NCBI RefSeq assembly: GCF_008728515.1
Contig: NC_044995.1
Span: forward strand, 9,869,104 to 9,933,103
Source: Papio anubis
Lineage: Eukaryota > Chordata > Mammalia > Primates > Cercopithecidae
Direction of reading: 5' to 3'
Length of the DNA stretch: 64,000 nt
Shown: positions 47,701 to 54,205 of the stretch, in pieces
Layout of the letters: the number at the start of each line of letters is the position of its first letter
How positions within the stretch are numbered: the stretch's first letter is position 1
The notes under the pieces: generated by a model
Told to the model about the DNA's origin: nothing
Database searches by the model: none
The model's input: only the letters and a program-made list of their open reading frames with translations
Made by a program: the position numbers and the translations under genes

Positions 47701-48605
47701 AGCAATGAACACACTGGGAAGAGAGAAAAAAACCAAGGTTGGGGAACAGGAACCTTGGCCTGAGGGTGGAGGGCCTGGGGGCCTGGGTCTGAGGGTGGAG
47801 GGGCTGGGGGCCTGGGTCTGAGGGTGGAGGGGCGGGGATCTGGACCCCTGGTTTGAGGGAGGAGAGGTTGGGGGCCTGGACTCCTGGGTCTGAGGGAGGA
47901 GGGGCTGGGGATCTGGACTCCTAGTCTGAGGGAAGAGGGGCTGGGGTCTGGACTCCTAGTCTGAGGGAAGAGGGGCTGGGGTCTGGACTCCTAGTCTGAG
48001 GGAGGAGGGGCTGCTCCCTGTCTGTCAGTCATTGTGAGCACAGCTATGTGTCGCCTGAAGCCAGTGTCCCGTGCAGCAGACACAACAGCGTCTAAGAGCC
48101 CAGGTGAAGCTGGTGTCCTCGCAGCAGACACAGCAGTGTCTAAGAACCCAGGTGAAGCCAGTGTCCCCGCAGCAGACTTGGCAGTATCTAGGAGTCCCAG
48201 TGAAGCCGGTGTCCCCGCAGCAGACACAGCAGTGTCTAAAACCCCGGGTGAAGCCGGTGTCCCCGCAGCAGACATGGCAGTATCTATGAGTCCAGGTGAA
48301 GCCAGTGTCCCCGCCGCAGCCAACAATCTCTAAAAGCCCGGGTGAAGCCAGTGTCCCCGCAGCAGACACAGCAGTCTCTAAGAGCCCAGGTGTAAGACTC
48401 TCCTACAGTTTCTGCCAAGCCTGAAGCCCTCTTCCTTCTCCAGGGGATCTTTGGCACCTAATTCCTCAAGATCGAGGTGCAGGGACCCAGCTCCTTCTCC
48501 CTCAGACCTGGGAGTCCCTGCCTTGGGAGCCCGCTCTGGGTGGGGAGCACTTACCAGCAGCACCAGGCTCCCCCAGACCCTGAGGCCCCCGCCAGCCCCA
48601 GCCAT
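18126..48605 (-). CDS. PTPRH: Receptor-type tyrosine phosphatase H (SAP-1), full gene with a damaged FN3 array
   Basis: PTPRH is a single-pass receptor phosphatase of R3 type, found on gastrointestinal microvilli; it dephosphorylates tyrosines on membrane and adhesion partners such as CEACAM20 and p130Cas (literature knowledge). CDS: join(48555..48605, 47368..47401, 46900..47157, 45212..45493, 41662..41928, 39288..39554, 37499..37768, 35964..36263, 35364..35630, 30707..30785, 30546..30593, 25816..25906, 25253..25343, 24234..24310, 23992..24126, 23628..23750, 23268..23428, 18388..18523, 18126..18275). Order: signal peptide, seven visible fibronectin-III domains (all phase 1-1 exons), one transmembrane helix, one PTP domain, tail with YESVENLI and YENVAAI. 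Human has eight FN3 repeats; the third is not visible. A 977-N gap lies inside the array, and the second FN3 exon carries about a dozen small indels that break its frame. Everything else is in phase and intact. Confidence 0.94.
18388..18523 (-). CDS. PTPRH: PTPRH exon: P-loop signature
   Basis: 136 bases completing HCSAGVGRTG across the splice junction and continuing LIALDVLLRQLQSQGLLG, then VRKMRESRPLMVQTE. The catalytic C and R are intact. Confidence 0.94.
18631..18934 (+). mobile_element. Alu with 10-bp target duplication
   Basis: AACTATGCCT at 18621-18630 and 18935-18944. The first dozen Alu bases are missing. Confidence 0.9.
18945..19135 (+). mobile_element. MIR element
   Basis: Long MIR with GATGGGGAAATGGAGGCTGA, GGCCACTCAGCTAATAAG and GAGCTGGGGTTCAAACAC. 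Confidence 0.7.
19196..20112. mobile_element. Three Alus: one minus, two plus
   Basis: Minus copy at 19196-19470, plus copies at 19489-19797 and 19816-20112. Related AATTARCTRTTTTAGG flanks separate them. Confidence 0.9.
20130..20370 (-). mobile_element. L1M-type LINE fragment
   Basis: Same L1 region as 6240-6560: ACAACATTGTGCAGCCTCCA, then CTTTCATCACCCCTAAAG and CTAATGGAATGATGTAATGA. Confidence 0.6.
20387..21186 (+). mobile_element. Two Alus
   Basis: Plus copies at 20387-20699 (after an 11-G run) and 20875-21186 (ending in (AAAAT)n). Confidence 0.92.
21301..23096. mobile_element. Dense, indel-rich Alu cluster
   Basis: Minus copies at about 21301-21597, 21658-21943, 21953-22238, and an outer one at 22378-22830 interrupted by a plus copy at 22396-22703, then 22835-23096. 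Many small insertions and deletions relative to Alu consensus. Confidence 0.8.
23268..23428 (-). CDS. PTPRH: PTPRH exon: WPD loop
   Basis: 161 bases encoding VEEQKTLSVRQFHYQAWPDH, GVPSSPDILLAFWRMLRQW and GGPPIVHC. The catalytic acid is the aspartate of WPDHGVP. The P-loop cysteine (HC) is at the very end and the rest of the signature lies in the next exon, 4.7 kb away. Confidence 0.94.
23628..23750 (-). CDS. PTPRH: PTPRH exon: CEHYWP motif
   Basis: 41 codons: VKCEHYWPLDSQPCTHGHLQ, then VTLVGEEVMENWTVRELQLL. K-CxxYWP is a standard PTP motif. Confidence 0.93.
23992..24126 (-). CDS. PTPRH: PTPRH exon: central PTP core
   Basis: 45 codons: GLRSPQEFIATQGPLPQTVG, DFWRLVWEQQSHTLVMLTN and CMEAGR, with the conserved ATQGPLP and DFW motifs. 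Confidence 0.93.
24234..24310 (-). CDS. PTPRH: PTPRH exon: phosphotyrosine recognition loop
   Basis: 77 bases encoding DWSRVPLKPIHEEPGSDYIN, then ASFMP. DYINASF is a hallmark PTP motif. Confidence 0.93.
24493..25130 (+). mobile_element. Two Alus in tandem
   Basis: Copies at 24493-24788 and 24800-25130. The second is indel-rich in its right arm and ends in a GAAA tract. Confidence 0.9.
25253..25343 (-). CDS. PTPRH: PTPRH exon: KNRYRN motif
   Basis: 91 bases encoding QLSLVDHSQSQTVASAPENN, then GKNRYRNVLP. KNRY(K/R)N is the conserved PTP motif preceding the phosphotyrosine loop. Confidence 0.93.
25816..25906 (-). CDS. PTPRH: PTPRH exon: start of the phosphatase region
   Basis: 91 bases encoding FPGDILAEDFADHVRKNEKD, then SNCGFADEYQ, the helical lead-in of R3-type PTP domains. 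Confidence 0.92.
25969..26255 (+). mobile_element. Alu
   Basis: GGCTGGGCACGGTGGCTCAC through AAGACTCTGTCC. Confidence 0.92.
26254..26445. repeat. (CT)n, (TA)n and (TG)n compound microsatellite
   Basis: CT then TA repeats on the tail of the Alu at 25969, then a second TA/TG block after about 25 unique bases. Confidence 0.9.
26450..26665 (+). mobile_element. L1 3'-region fragment
   Basis: Contains GATCCAGCAATGCCACTCCT, GGGTATATCCCCAAAATAAC and ATACAATGGACTATGACTCA, typical of the ORF2 end of L1. Confidence 0.75.
26670..27690. mobile_element. Three Alus
   Basis: Plus 26670-26990, minus 27048-27343, plus 27371-27682. Confidence 0.9.
28118..28398 (-). mobile_element. Alu
   Basis: Minus copy with a small duplication around AGTAGAATACAAAAATAC. 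Confidence 0.9.
28400..28800 (+). mobile_element. L2-like LINE remnant
   Basis: Diverged sequence with ACTCAGATGACTTCCTCTTA and AAGGCTTTCCTTGAATATC near its 3' end, an L2 signature. Part of its end is copied in the inverted duplication. Confidence 0.45.
28770..28910 (+). repeat. Left arm of a 141-bp inverted duplication
   Basis: Begins GGCTTTCCTTGAATATCCTG, includes the end of an L2-like stretch and the head of an AluJ, and ends CCTAGTAAGAC. It matches 30331-30471 in reverse complement with three substitutions and no indel by eye. Confidence 0.85.
28800..29478 (+). mobile_element. AluJ and younger Alu
   Basis: AluJ at about 28800-29128, whose head is part of the inverted duplication. The second Alu at 29189-29475 is flanked by AGAATATCAAAATA at 29175-29188 and 29476-29489. 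Confidence 0.9.
29541..30007 (-). mobile_element. Alu fragment and AluY
   Basis: Fragment at 29541-29657. The full copy at about 29700-30006 is flanked by near-repeats TGACCTTGTTTATT and TGATCTTGTTTATT. Confidence 0.88.
30008..30170 (+). mobile_element. L2/MIR3-type remnant with (GAAT)n
   Basis: CCTAGAACAGTGCCTGATAC then ATATTTGCTGAATGAATGAA. Confidence 0.5.
30331..30471 (-). repeat. Right arm of a 141-bp inverted duplication
   Basis: Reverse complement of 28770-28910. It contains an isolated Alu head plus the same non-Alu flank, so it cannot be an independent Alu insertion. It lies about 70 bases from the PTPRH juxtamembrane exon. Confidence 0.85.
30546..30593 (-). CDS. PTPRH: PTPRH juxtamembrane exon
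   Basis: 48 bases encoding NKKNPQKPELRDLVF, the basic cytoplasmic juxtamembrane segment. Confidence 0.9.
30707..30785 (-). CDS. PTPRH: PTPRH transmembrane exon
   Basis: 79 bases encoding GVIAGAIVGILLFLILVGLL, then FFFLKR. An uninterrupted hydrophobic run followed by a basic stop-transfer signal. Confidence 0.94.
31163..31450 (+). mobile_element. AluY
   Basis: Full-length plus copy, GCCAGGCGGGGTGGTTCAAG to GACTCCGTCTC. Confidence 0.93.
31580..31880 (-). mobile_element. Alu
   Basis: Full-length minus copy, 31 kb PTPRH intron. Confidence 0.93.
31978..32440 (+). mobile_element. Alu plus Alu fragment
   Basis: Full copy at 31978-32263 and a right-arm fragment at 32280-32440. Confidence 0.9.
32462..32690 (+). 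mobile_element. MER5A (hAT-Charlie) DNA transposon remnant
   Basis: Contains GTGGTTCTCAACAAGAGTGA, CAATGTCTGGAGACATTTTT and GTGCTACTGGCATCTAGT, diagnostic of MER5A. Confidence 0.85.
32819..33123 (-). mobile_element. Alu
   Basis: Full-length minus copy ending CACCTGGC. Confidence 0.93.
33650..33860 (+). mobile_element. L1M fragment, 5' piece
   Basis: Contains CAGTACCACTACCGGGTATA and GATCAGGGAATGGATAAA. It continues at 34714 after Alu insertions. Confidence 0.6.
33874..34714. mobile_element. Alu group within an L1M
   Basis: Plus 33874-34185, plus fragment 34190-34340, minus 34425-34714. Confidence 0.88.
34714..34945 (+). mobile_element. L1M fragment, 3' piece
   Basis: Contains GAAAATGTTCTAAAACTGAT, AGTGATGATGGTTGCACAAC and CATTGAATTGTACCTTTAAG, the next part of the same L1 type as 33650-33860. 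Confidence 0.65.
34950..35240 (+). mobile_element. Alu
   Basis: Full plus copy about 125 bases from the FN3-8 exon. Confidence 0.92.
35364..35630 (-). CDS. PTPRH: PTPRH FN3 domain 8 exon (membrane-proximal)
   Basis: 89 codons, PDAVTITSCVSTSGGYGVIL, WSCPQGGYEAFELEVGGQ, then SYPATITTIWDGMRVASPS and CHTESAG. A divergent FN3-like fold with extra cysteines. Intact. Confidence 0.92.
35964..36263 (-). CDS. PTPRH: PTPRH FN3 domain exon (human repeat 7 type)
   Basis: 100 codons, longer than its sisters because of an insert (WASEGHPQRGQYPRANWANQ) between strands, also present in human. It ends RASTC-like in phase 1 before the PDAVTI exon. Intact. Confidence 0.92.
36778..37086 (+). mobile_element. Alu
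   Basis: Old AluJ-like full-length copy. Confidence 0.92.
37499..37768 (-). CDS. PTPRH: PTPRH FN3 domain exon (human repeat 6 type)
   Basis: 90 codons, PNAVRSLSRQDGTNSSITLR, then WTAPQGPGQASYTYWVSL and LYHLTVWAERNEVGGYNS. Intact. Confidence 0.93.
37880..38548 (+). mobile_element. Two Alus separated by (GA)n
   Basis: Copies at 37880-38155 and 38270-38548. Confidence 0.9.
38156..38269. repeat. (GA)n microsatellite
   Basis: About 110 bases of almost pure GA between two Alus in a PTPRH intron. Confidence 0.95.
38549..39020. repeat. (GAAA)n/(GGAA)n tract, about 470 bases
   Basis: Purine-only strand extending from an Alu tail, with the previous GA tract about 280 bases away. It ends about 270 bases from the FN3 exon at 39288. 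Confidence 0.95.
39288..39554 (-). CDS. PTPRH: PTPRH FN3 domain exon (human repeat 5 type)
   Basis: 89 codons, PNPVTNLHMETQTNSSITLS through LYTFSVWAEKNGAHGSRQN and LSISTG. Intact, phase 1-1. Confidence 0.93.
39712..40400 (+). mobile_element. Alu with a nested Alu
   Basis: The inner Alu at 39846-40151 is flanked by the exact 14-base repeat AGAAACGCTGTCTC (39832-39845 and 40152-40165). The outer Alu resumes after it. Confidence 0.9.
40553..40690 (+). mobile_element. MaLR (MLT1/MST-type) LTR fragment
   Basis: Reads TATAGCCTCCATATGTGTGT, then CCATAAGCTGAAACCTAATC and GGTCGGGCCCTTGCAAG, a degraded MaLR LTR start. Confidence 0.55.
40707..41008 (+). mobile_element. Old Alu
   Basis: AluJ-like full-length copy just before FN3 duplication unit 1. 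Confidence 0.9.
41662..41928 (-). CDS. PTPRH: PTPRH FN3 domain exon (human repeat 4 type)
   Basis: 89 codons from PNPVRNLTVKAQTNSSLTLT through YVFSVWVEKNGINSSWETG and NATTG, intact. Subtype NSS/TWEAPDGPD, like human repeats 2 and 4. Its position just before the HMETQT repeat makes repeat 4 the better assignment. Confidence 0.92.
42216..43192. other. Assembly gap (977 N)
   Basis: An unsequenced run inside the PTPRH FN3 array. About 160 bases immediately right of it (43193-43352) repeat 42014-42180 left of it. By analogy with that copy, an FN3 exon could lie about 90 bases inside the right edge. Confidence 0.99.
43468..43755 (+). mobile_element. Alu within FN3 duplication unit 1
   Basis: Its counterpart in unit 2 is the interrupted Alu at 45850-46455, so this Alu predates the duplication. 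Confidence 0.88.
44105..44377 (-). mobile_element. Alu with 13-bp target duplication
   Basis: CAACAGGGCTTTC flanks it on both sides. It is absent from unit 1, so it was inserted after the duplication. Confidence 0.9.
44907..45180 (+). mobile_element. Indel-rich Alu
   Basis: Present only in unit 2, next to the FN3-2 exon. Flanked by AGAGATCAAACA-type repeats (44898 and 45181). Confidence 0.8.
45212..45493 (-). pseudogene. PTPRH: PTPRH FN3 domain 2 exon with frame-breaking indels (probably sequence error)
   Basis: Homologous to the exon at 41662-41928, with the same acceptor and donor, but 282 rather than 267 bases and with about 13 small insertions or deletions spread along it. Recognisable islands are LTWEAP, TYWVEYTRDGGRSG and KNGINS, in shifting frames. 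The surrounding Alus are equally indel-ridden, so I read the damage as poor base calling in this patch rather than true decay. Confidence 0.75.
45850..46455 (+). mobile_element. Alu interrupted by a second, noisy Alu
   Basis: Outer pieces 45850-45965 and 46300-46455, inner copy about 45990-46290. Confidence 0.78.
46528..46700 (-). mobile_element. Alu left-arm fragment
   Basis: GAGACAGGATTTCTCTCTGT to ACGCCACCACAGC. Confidence 0.8.
46900..47157 (-). CDS. PTPRH: PTPRH FN3 domain 1 exon
   Basis: 86 codons, PNPVRNLTVGNQTTSSISLS through NSSVGTVTTATG, with WEV, YWVQC and LYTCSVWVEK of the FN3 fold. Several N-X-S/T sites are visible. It is of the TTSS subtype that, in human, occurs as repeats 1 and 3. 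Confidence 0.94.
47368..47401 (-). CDS. PTPRH: PTPRH exon 2: end of signal peptide
   Basis: A 34-base micro-exon encoding GLCSWTGTRAT, agreeing with GLCSWTGARA of human. CTCCAG acceptor and GTGAGT donor. Signal cleavage probably falls within or just after it. Confidence 0.88.
47758..48013. repeat. G-rich minisatellite, about eight units of 28-37 bp
   Basis: Units of the form GACTCCTGGGTCTGAGGG and AGGAGGGGCTGGGG in PTPRH intron 1, immediately beside the 48-bp repeat. Strong G/C strand skew. Confidence 0.85.
48059..48392. repeat. 48-bp tandem repeat, seven copies
   Basis: Units of about 48 bases (GTGTCCCCGCAGCAGACACA, then GCAGTGTCTAAGAGCCCAGG, then TGAAGCC) with scattered substitutions and one short unit. 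It lies in PTPRH intron 1. Since 48 is a multiple of three, repeated open frames appear on both strands, but nothing suggests translation. Confidence 0.9.
48555..48605 (-). CDS. PTPRH: PTPRH exon 1: start and signal peptide
   Basis: ATG at 48605-48603 opens MAGAGGGLRVWGSLVLL, the hydrophobic core of a secretion signal, then a GTAAGT donor at 48554. The signal continues in the next exon. Confidence 0.93.
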
Positions 48606-48663
48606 GCCTCCAGATACTGCTGGGGACCCAGGAGTCCCAGGCCTGGTCCTTCCACCTGCTGGA

Positions 48664-48701
48664 CTTTATACTCAAGAATTTCCCCTTTCCCAGATCATTG
48701 G
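48664..48701 (-). promoter_or_regulatory. PTPRH core promoter: TATA and CCAAT elements
   Basis: On the minus strand TATAAAG lies at 48670-48664, about 60 bases upstream of the ATG, and CCAAT lies at 48701-48697, about 30 bases further up. This spacing fits a tissue-restricted TATA promoter with a 5' UTR of about 30 bases. Confidence 0.55.
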
Positions 48702-49675
48702 TGAAGCCAGAGGCCAGGGCGGGAAGGGGAGGAGGAGGAAGTGGAACCCAGCTCCCAGCCCTGCCCCGCTGGCCCTCACCTTCCTCCCTCACCGCTGCCT
48801 CTAGCTCTGACACTGGAGATGCCTCCGATCCTTTCTCCAGCCCCACTCCACTTTGTCCCCTGAAATCTCCCTCTGCATCCGAGGTAGTGGGTGCTGCGTC
48901 CCACTGCTGCACGAACGTGGGTCGTGGGGCAGAGGATGAGAGCGGGGGGTGTTGAGAGAAAGGCCAGCTGACTCCCTTGTCTCCTTGCTGGGTGATCACA
49001 TATCAAGAGCAGCCTGGGGCTTAGACCTCACGACCCTCGTCCCTGGAGCACGCTCTCCCATTCAGGCTCTGACGCCTTTCCCCTCTCTGTCTCCCACAAG
49101 CCCCTGCAGCTCTCACAAAATGAGCGCAGCGGGCTCCCACCTGCTGGCCTTTGCCTAGACTGTCTCCCCCACCAGGTGCACCTGCCTACTTTCCCCCCAG
49201 CAGTCTCCTACCTACTCCTCCATTAGGATTCAGCTTGGAAATGACCCACGCTGGGCCCGGGGCCTTTCTAGCCCAGTCAGGACCCTGTGCACTGTCTTCC
49301 ACATCACAGACTCTTCTAATTTGCATATCATCTGCATATTCATATTCATCATCAGATATTCATCTGACCCTGGGCAAATGACTTAAGTCCTCAGTGACTC
49401 AGATTCGTCATCTCTAAAGAATGGGCACCCTTGTAAATATGCTAAGATAAATAGATGAGTTACTACGTGGAAAGTCTTGGAACAAAGCCTGGCCCGTTTT
49501 AAACACTTGATGAATCTTAGTCACATTTATTTTTAGTTCATCCCTAGGTCACCTGTGCTTAGAAGGGGCCTGACACCCAGGGCTTTTCAAAGTGTTTTTG
49601 TTGACTTACTAATTATGTGCACAGGTGAACTGCCTTAATCTCACATGTAGTCTGGAAGTTAAGAATACAAACCCC
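48702..49675. other. PTPRH upstream intergenic region
   Basis: Mostly single-copy sequence apart from the MIR at 49365-49530. No gene recognised; a likely location of PTPRH upstream regulatory elements. Confidence 0.4.
49365..49530 (-). mobile_element. MIR element
   Basis: GACCCTGGGCAAATGACTTA then CTCAGTGACTCAGATTCGTC. Confidence 0.6.
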
Positions 49676-50590
49676 AGCCGGGCATGTTGGTGTGTGCCCA
49701 GCTACTCAGGAGGCTGAAGTGGGAAGATCACTTGAGCCCAGGAGTTTGAGACCAGCCCGGGCGATATAGCAAAACCCCATCTTTTGCAAAGAAAAACAAA
49801 AAGAAAGAAAAAATTACCTAGGCATGGTGCACGCCTGTAGTCCCAGCTACCCGGGAGGCTGAGGTGGGAGGATCACCTGAGCCTGGGAGGTCAAGGCTGC
49901 AGTAAGCTGTGATTGTGCCACTGAACTCCAGCCTGGGTGACAGAGTGAGTCCCTGTCTCACAAAAGAAAACAGCTGGGCATGGTTACTCATGTCTGTAAT
50001 TCCAGCAATTTGGGAGGCTGAGGCGAGAGGATCCCTTGAGCCCAGGAGTTCAAGACCAGCCTGGCAACATAGGGAGATCCCGTCTCTATAAAAAGTAAAA
50101 GTAAATTACCAGGCATGGTGGTGCATGCCTGTGGTCTCAGCTCCTCAGGAGGCTGAGGAGGGGGAATCAGTTGAGCCCAAGAGGTGGAGGCTGCAGTGAG
50201 CTGTGTTTGCATCACTGCACTCCAGCCTGGGGGACAGAGGAAGACTCTGTCTCAAAATAAACAAAATAAATAAATAAGTTCTCACACCACTGCTCTTGGG
50301 AAGTCAGTTTCCCTGTCTCTGAGAGCCTCGGTTTCCCCATCTGTACACAGAAGGGTTTGGTTGCGAGAAGTTTCCTTTCAGCAGGCACCAGATGTCATTC
50401 CTGCCAGTCACTTGGGTTTCTGTTCTAAACTTTCTCTGTTTCTCTCTTATATCTTAAATTTCTCTTTTAAATAGAGACGGGGTCTTGTTATGTTGCCCAG
50501 ACTGGTCTCGAACTCCTAGGCTTAAGTGATCCTCCCACCTTGGCCTCCCAAAGTCCTGGGATTACAGGCATAAGCCACCACCAGCTGTCT
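49676..50590. mobile_element. Two plus-strand Alus and a minus fragment
   Basis: Plus 49676-49965, plus 49972-50270, minus fragment 50470-50590. Confidence 0.88.
50280..50360 (-). mobile_element. MIR fragment
   Basis: GAAGTCAGTTTCCCTGTCTC then CCTCGGTTTCCCCATCTGTA. Confidence 0.6.
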
Positions 50591-50604
50591 CCCCTATACT
50601 TTTT

Positions 50605-50702
50605 GATATCTCTCTCTCTCTCTCTCTCTCTCCCCCCCTTCCTCCCTCTCCCTCTCCCCCACTCACTCTCTCTCTTTTCCCTCTTTCTTTCTCTCTTCCC
50701 TC
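50605..50702. repeat. (CT)n pyrimidine tract
   Basis: CT dinucleotides followed by C- and T-rich mixed sequence. Confidence 0.85.
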
Positions 50703-50828
50703 CCATCTAGATCTCCACCTTATAAACATGCTCACCCTCCCCGTCTGAAAAAACCACATTACTTATCTTGACTCCACACCTACCATCCTACCACACTCGA
50801 CTTGCCTTCTCTTCAAAATCCAACTCCT

Positions 50829-52345
50829 TGGCCAGGCATGGTGCCTCATGGCTGTAATCCCAGCACTTTGGAAGACCGAGGTGGGCGGATCACCTGAGGT
50901 CAGGAGTTCAAGACCAGCCTGGCCAACGTGGTGGCCATCTCTACTAAAAAATACAAAAATTAGCTGGGCATGATGGTGCATACCTGTAATCACAGCTACT
51001 CAGGAGACTGAGGCAGGAGAATCACTTGAACTGGGGAGGCGGAGGCTGCAGTGAGCCGAGATCACACCACTGCACTCTAGCCTGGGTGACAGACAGAGGG
51101 ATACTCCATCTCAAAAAACAAAAAGCAGCCGGGCGCAGTGGCTCAAGCCTGTAATCCCAGCACTTTGGGAGGCTGAGACGGGAGGATCACGAGGTCAGGA
51201 GATCGAGACCATCCTTGCTAACACAGTGAAACCCCTCGCCTCTCTACTTTTCAAAAATGTACAAAACTAGCCGGGCGGTGGCGGCTTCGTGCAACCCCAG
51301 CTACTCCGGGAGGCCGGAGGCAGGAGAAATGGCGGAATCCCCTGGAGGCGGAGCTTGCAGGAGCTGGGATCCGCCACCGCACTCCAGCCTGGGCGAAGCA
51401 GGCCTGGGGCACTCCGTTCCGTAAAAAGAAAAAGAAAAGAAAAAAGAAAAAGAACACCCTGAGACGGAATTTGCGCATATGAGGAAAGAGATTTAACTTA
51501 ATGTGGATTCCGGTCTGGCTTTGTGAGGAAGTGCAATGCATGGTGTTATGATCTGTCCAGCCTCTGAGCAGACTCAGGTGTTTTTCCGCACCCATAGCAG
51601 AAGTGAAGTGCAGGCATCGGGGCGGTAACATCGCCGAAAAATAGAAGCAAGAGAGCCGCAGGACGCTGGATGAATTTCTTTGGTTACCTGGTTTATTATT
51701 AAATGCGATGTCACCTGCGCTGAGGTGGCACTATCTTAGTCACCGCGCAACCTCCACTTCCCGGGTTCTAACTCCAGCTAATTTTATTTTAGTAGGAGAT
51801 AAGGTTTCACCATGCCGCCCTGCTGGTCTCAAACTTCCCGACCAGCAATCCATTACACCGGCCCTAAAGTGCTGAGATGATTGTGTGAGTCACCACGCCT
51901 TTAGCCTTCGCCACCTTAGGCTTAGTACCAACTGCATTGCCCGAGCTCTACCTTCTACCCATGGGATGCACTTCGCAAAGGACCGCCGTCGAGACAAAAC
52001 CCTTGGGGACACCGACAAAGCGCCGACGGAAGAGGTTGGCTGGCTGGGTGGGCTCCGGGTCGCTCTCGGTGAATCCTGTAGCAGCACTTCTTGGAGGCCG
52101 AAAGGCAGCGGATCACATATTGTGGATCGGCGACCACGGTGAAACCCTATCTCTAAAAATACAAAAAATTAGCCGGGCGTGGTGGCGGGCGCCTGTAGTC
52201 CCAGCTACTCAGGAGGCTGAGGCAGGAGAATGGTGTGAACTCGGGAGGCGGAGCTTGCAGTGAGCCGAGATCGCGCCACTGCACTCCAGCCTGGGCGACA
52301 GAGCGAGACTCCCTCTCAATAAAAAAAAAAAAAAAAAAAAGAAGG
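50829..52345. mobile_element. Alu cluster, partly indel-rich
   Basis: Plus 50829-51120, noisy plus 51127-51440, noisy minus 51690-51905, plus partial 52090-52345 (clean). 51440-51690 is unassigned. Confidence 0.75.
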
Positions 52346-52460
52346 AAGAAGTTTTTTATTTTCATTTATTTAATTATGAGCACGTTGTATGGCTATTTTT
52401 AAAGCCTGCATTTGCTTTTGTTAAGGTTAATTTCTTTAGTTTCTGGAGGTCACCTTTAAT

Positions 52461-52652
52461 TTAACTTATGATTTGGAGATGGCCGACTGAACAAAATCTT
52501 ATAGGGCAAATACCTAGTTTGTTTGATGGGGGTGCACCTGACTCGGAGGGGGACCATAGGCAGAAACCTGATTTTATCTTAAATGAGCAAACAAGCACTA
52601 GCGTGTACCGATAACCTCCAGCACGGGGCACTTCTGTAAAGTCTACAAACAA
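52461..52652 (-). pseudogene. Retroviral integrase fragment (pol remnant)
   Basis: A 63-codon open stretch opening FVDFTEVPRAGGYRYTLVL, typical of the gamma-retroviral integrase core beginning, then diverging. The catalytic triad is incomplete. Fossil only. Confidence 0.65.
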
Positions 52653-53136
52653 GTTTTCACAAGGTACGGCTCTTTTTCCTGTTTAAGTTTCTTAGAGGAG
52701 GGATTCTTCTCCCCCCATTTGTAACTCTATTTAGTGGCTTAGCCTTCAGCGAGAAATTGGAATCCAGATACGGCAGAATCTTGCTGTTTTTAACTTCTAA
52801 TGTGACCATGAGCTCCTGGGAGCCTAATGAGAAGGTGTATATTCTGCCCTAGTCTTTACATTCTTCAGCTCCTGTTAGTCTGATCAGATCAGCATCTGGT
52901 TCCTCCAAGGTGAGGCAGCCCTTGGCCAATGGCCTCTTTGTCTTGCGGTCTTGGCCATTTTCTTTACTGCCTTGTGAACATTTACCCTTCTAGTGTCCTT
53001 TCTTTCTGCATCTCGCATATTAATCTCTCTCTAGCCTTGTCCAGCTCTTGAATCCTTGCCTTAACTTTGATTCTGGAGACTTACATCCACGCTCATGTCC
53101 TCTCACATTGCGATGCTTTTGGTACTCACTTAGTCT

Positions 53137-53830
53137 ATTTTTTTTTTGAGGGAGTCTCGCTGCCACGCCTTCTTGTGGCTAGAGTGCAGTGGCCGGATCT
53201 CGGCTCACTGCAAGCTCCTCGGGCCTCCCTGGTTCACGCTTATTCTCCCTGCCTCAGCCTCCCTGGAGTAGCTGGGACTACAGGGCGCCTCCCCACCCCG
53301 CCTCCCCAAACCATATTTTTTAGTAGAGACGGATTTCACTGTGTTAGCCAGGATAACCCTGATCTCCTGGGATTCCTCGATTCGTCTGCCTCCTGCCTCC
53401 CAAAGTGCTGGGATGGCTTGGGAGCCACCGCGGCCCGGCCTAGTCTTTCTTTTCTTTTTCTTACTCAGCTCTTAACCCCTGTAGTGGCTTCTAGTGTGAC
53501 TCCTCCAACGCTGAAGCTGAACTGCATTTTCTGGTGTTTTCTCCTTTTTCCTAGAGCTTGGCAATGAGGTTCTTTGTTCATCTTAGGGCTGGTGCAGAGG
53601 TGGCCACTTCCCAGCCCCTCGGTCCGCCATTCTCCTATTTCAGCCCCTCCCAAGTAGCTGGGACTGACAGGATGCCTTCGCTAATTTGTTTTAGAGAGAC
53701 AGGGAGTTTCACCCTATGCTTAGCCAGGATGCCTCGACCTCCTGACTCCTTTGATCCATTTCGCCTCCCAGTGAGGGATTATGTGGCAAAGGGAGGTTTC
53801 ATACCGGCCCCGGCTCTTTCTTTTTATAAT
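53137..53830 (-). mobile_element. Two noisy Alus inside the provirus
   Basis: Copies at about 53137-53443 and 53625-53815. Confidence 0.75.
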
Positions 53831-53889
53831 TTTTCTATTCACTTGGAGGGTGAAACAGGCACACTGGGAGAGTCATCAGTGTAAAATGT

Positions 53890-54190
53890 TTACAGCTCCA
53901 CACCTTCACTACTAGGGCCCTCACTAAAGCAATGAGCTCAGCTTTAACGACAAATGCAGTGTCCAGGGTTGGCCACCTATCACTCTGCACATCTCTCTCC
54001 TTGTGGGTTGATGGAAGCTGTTCCCGCCCAATGATAGCTCCTAGTCTATGATGCCCAAAGGCTGGTCCTGGAGGTCAGGTCAAGGAGTAAACCTGAGTCC
54101 AACATCTCATAGCTATGTTTCACAGGGCTCGAAGTGGAGAGCAAGGTGGGCGGGTTCAGGGTGTGCTTCCAGTTTAGTTAGGATCACTGG
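53890..54190 (-). pseudogene. Retroviral RNase H-region fragment (pol remnant)
   Basis: On the minus strand the segment near 53970-53920 reads VKAELIALVRAL, a conserved RNase H helix of retroviral pol, preceded by about 200 bases of related but frame-broken sequence. Confidence 0.55.
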
Positions 54191-54205
54191 CAAGGGCTGA
54201 GGAGG

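Noticed and set aside
48034..48369. Repeat proteins with 16-residue units from the 48-bp tandem repeat
   Set aside because: The period is a multiple of three so frames stay open by chance on both strands; the repeat lies in intron 1 of PTPRH with no splice or promoter support.
48059..48392. CRISPR-like array
   Set aside because: Units are contiguous and similar throughout, without unique spacers, in a vertebrate genome.
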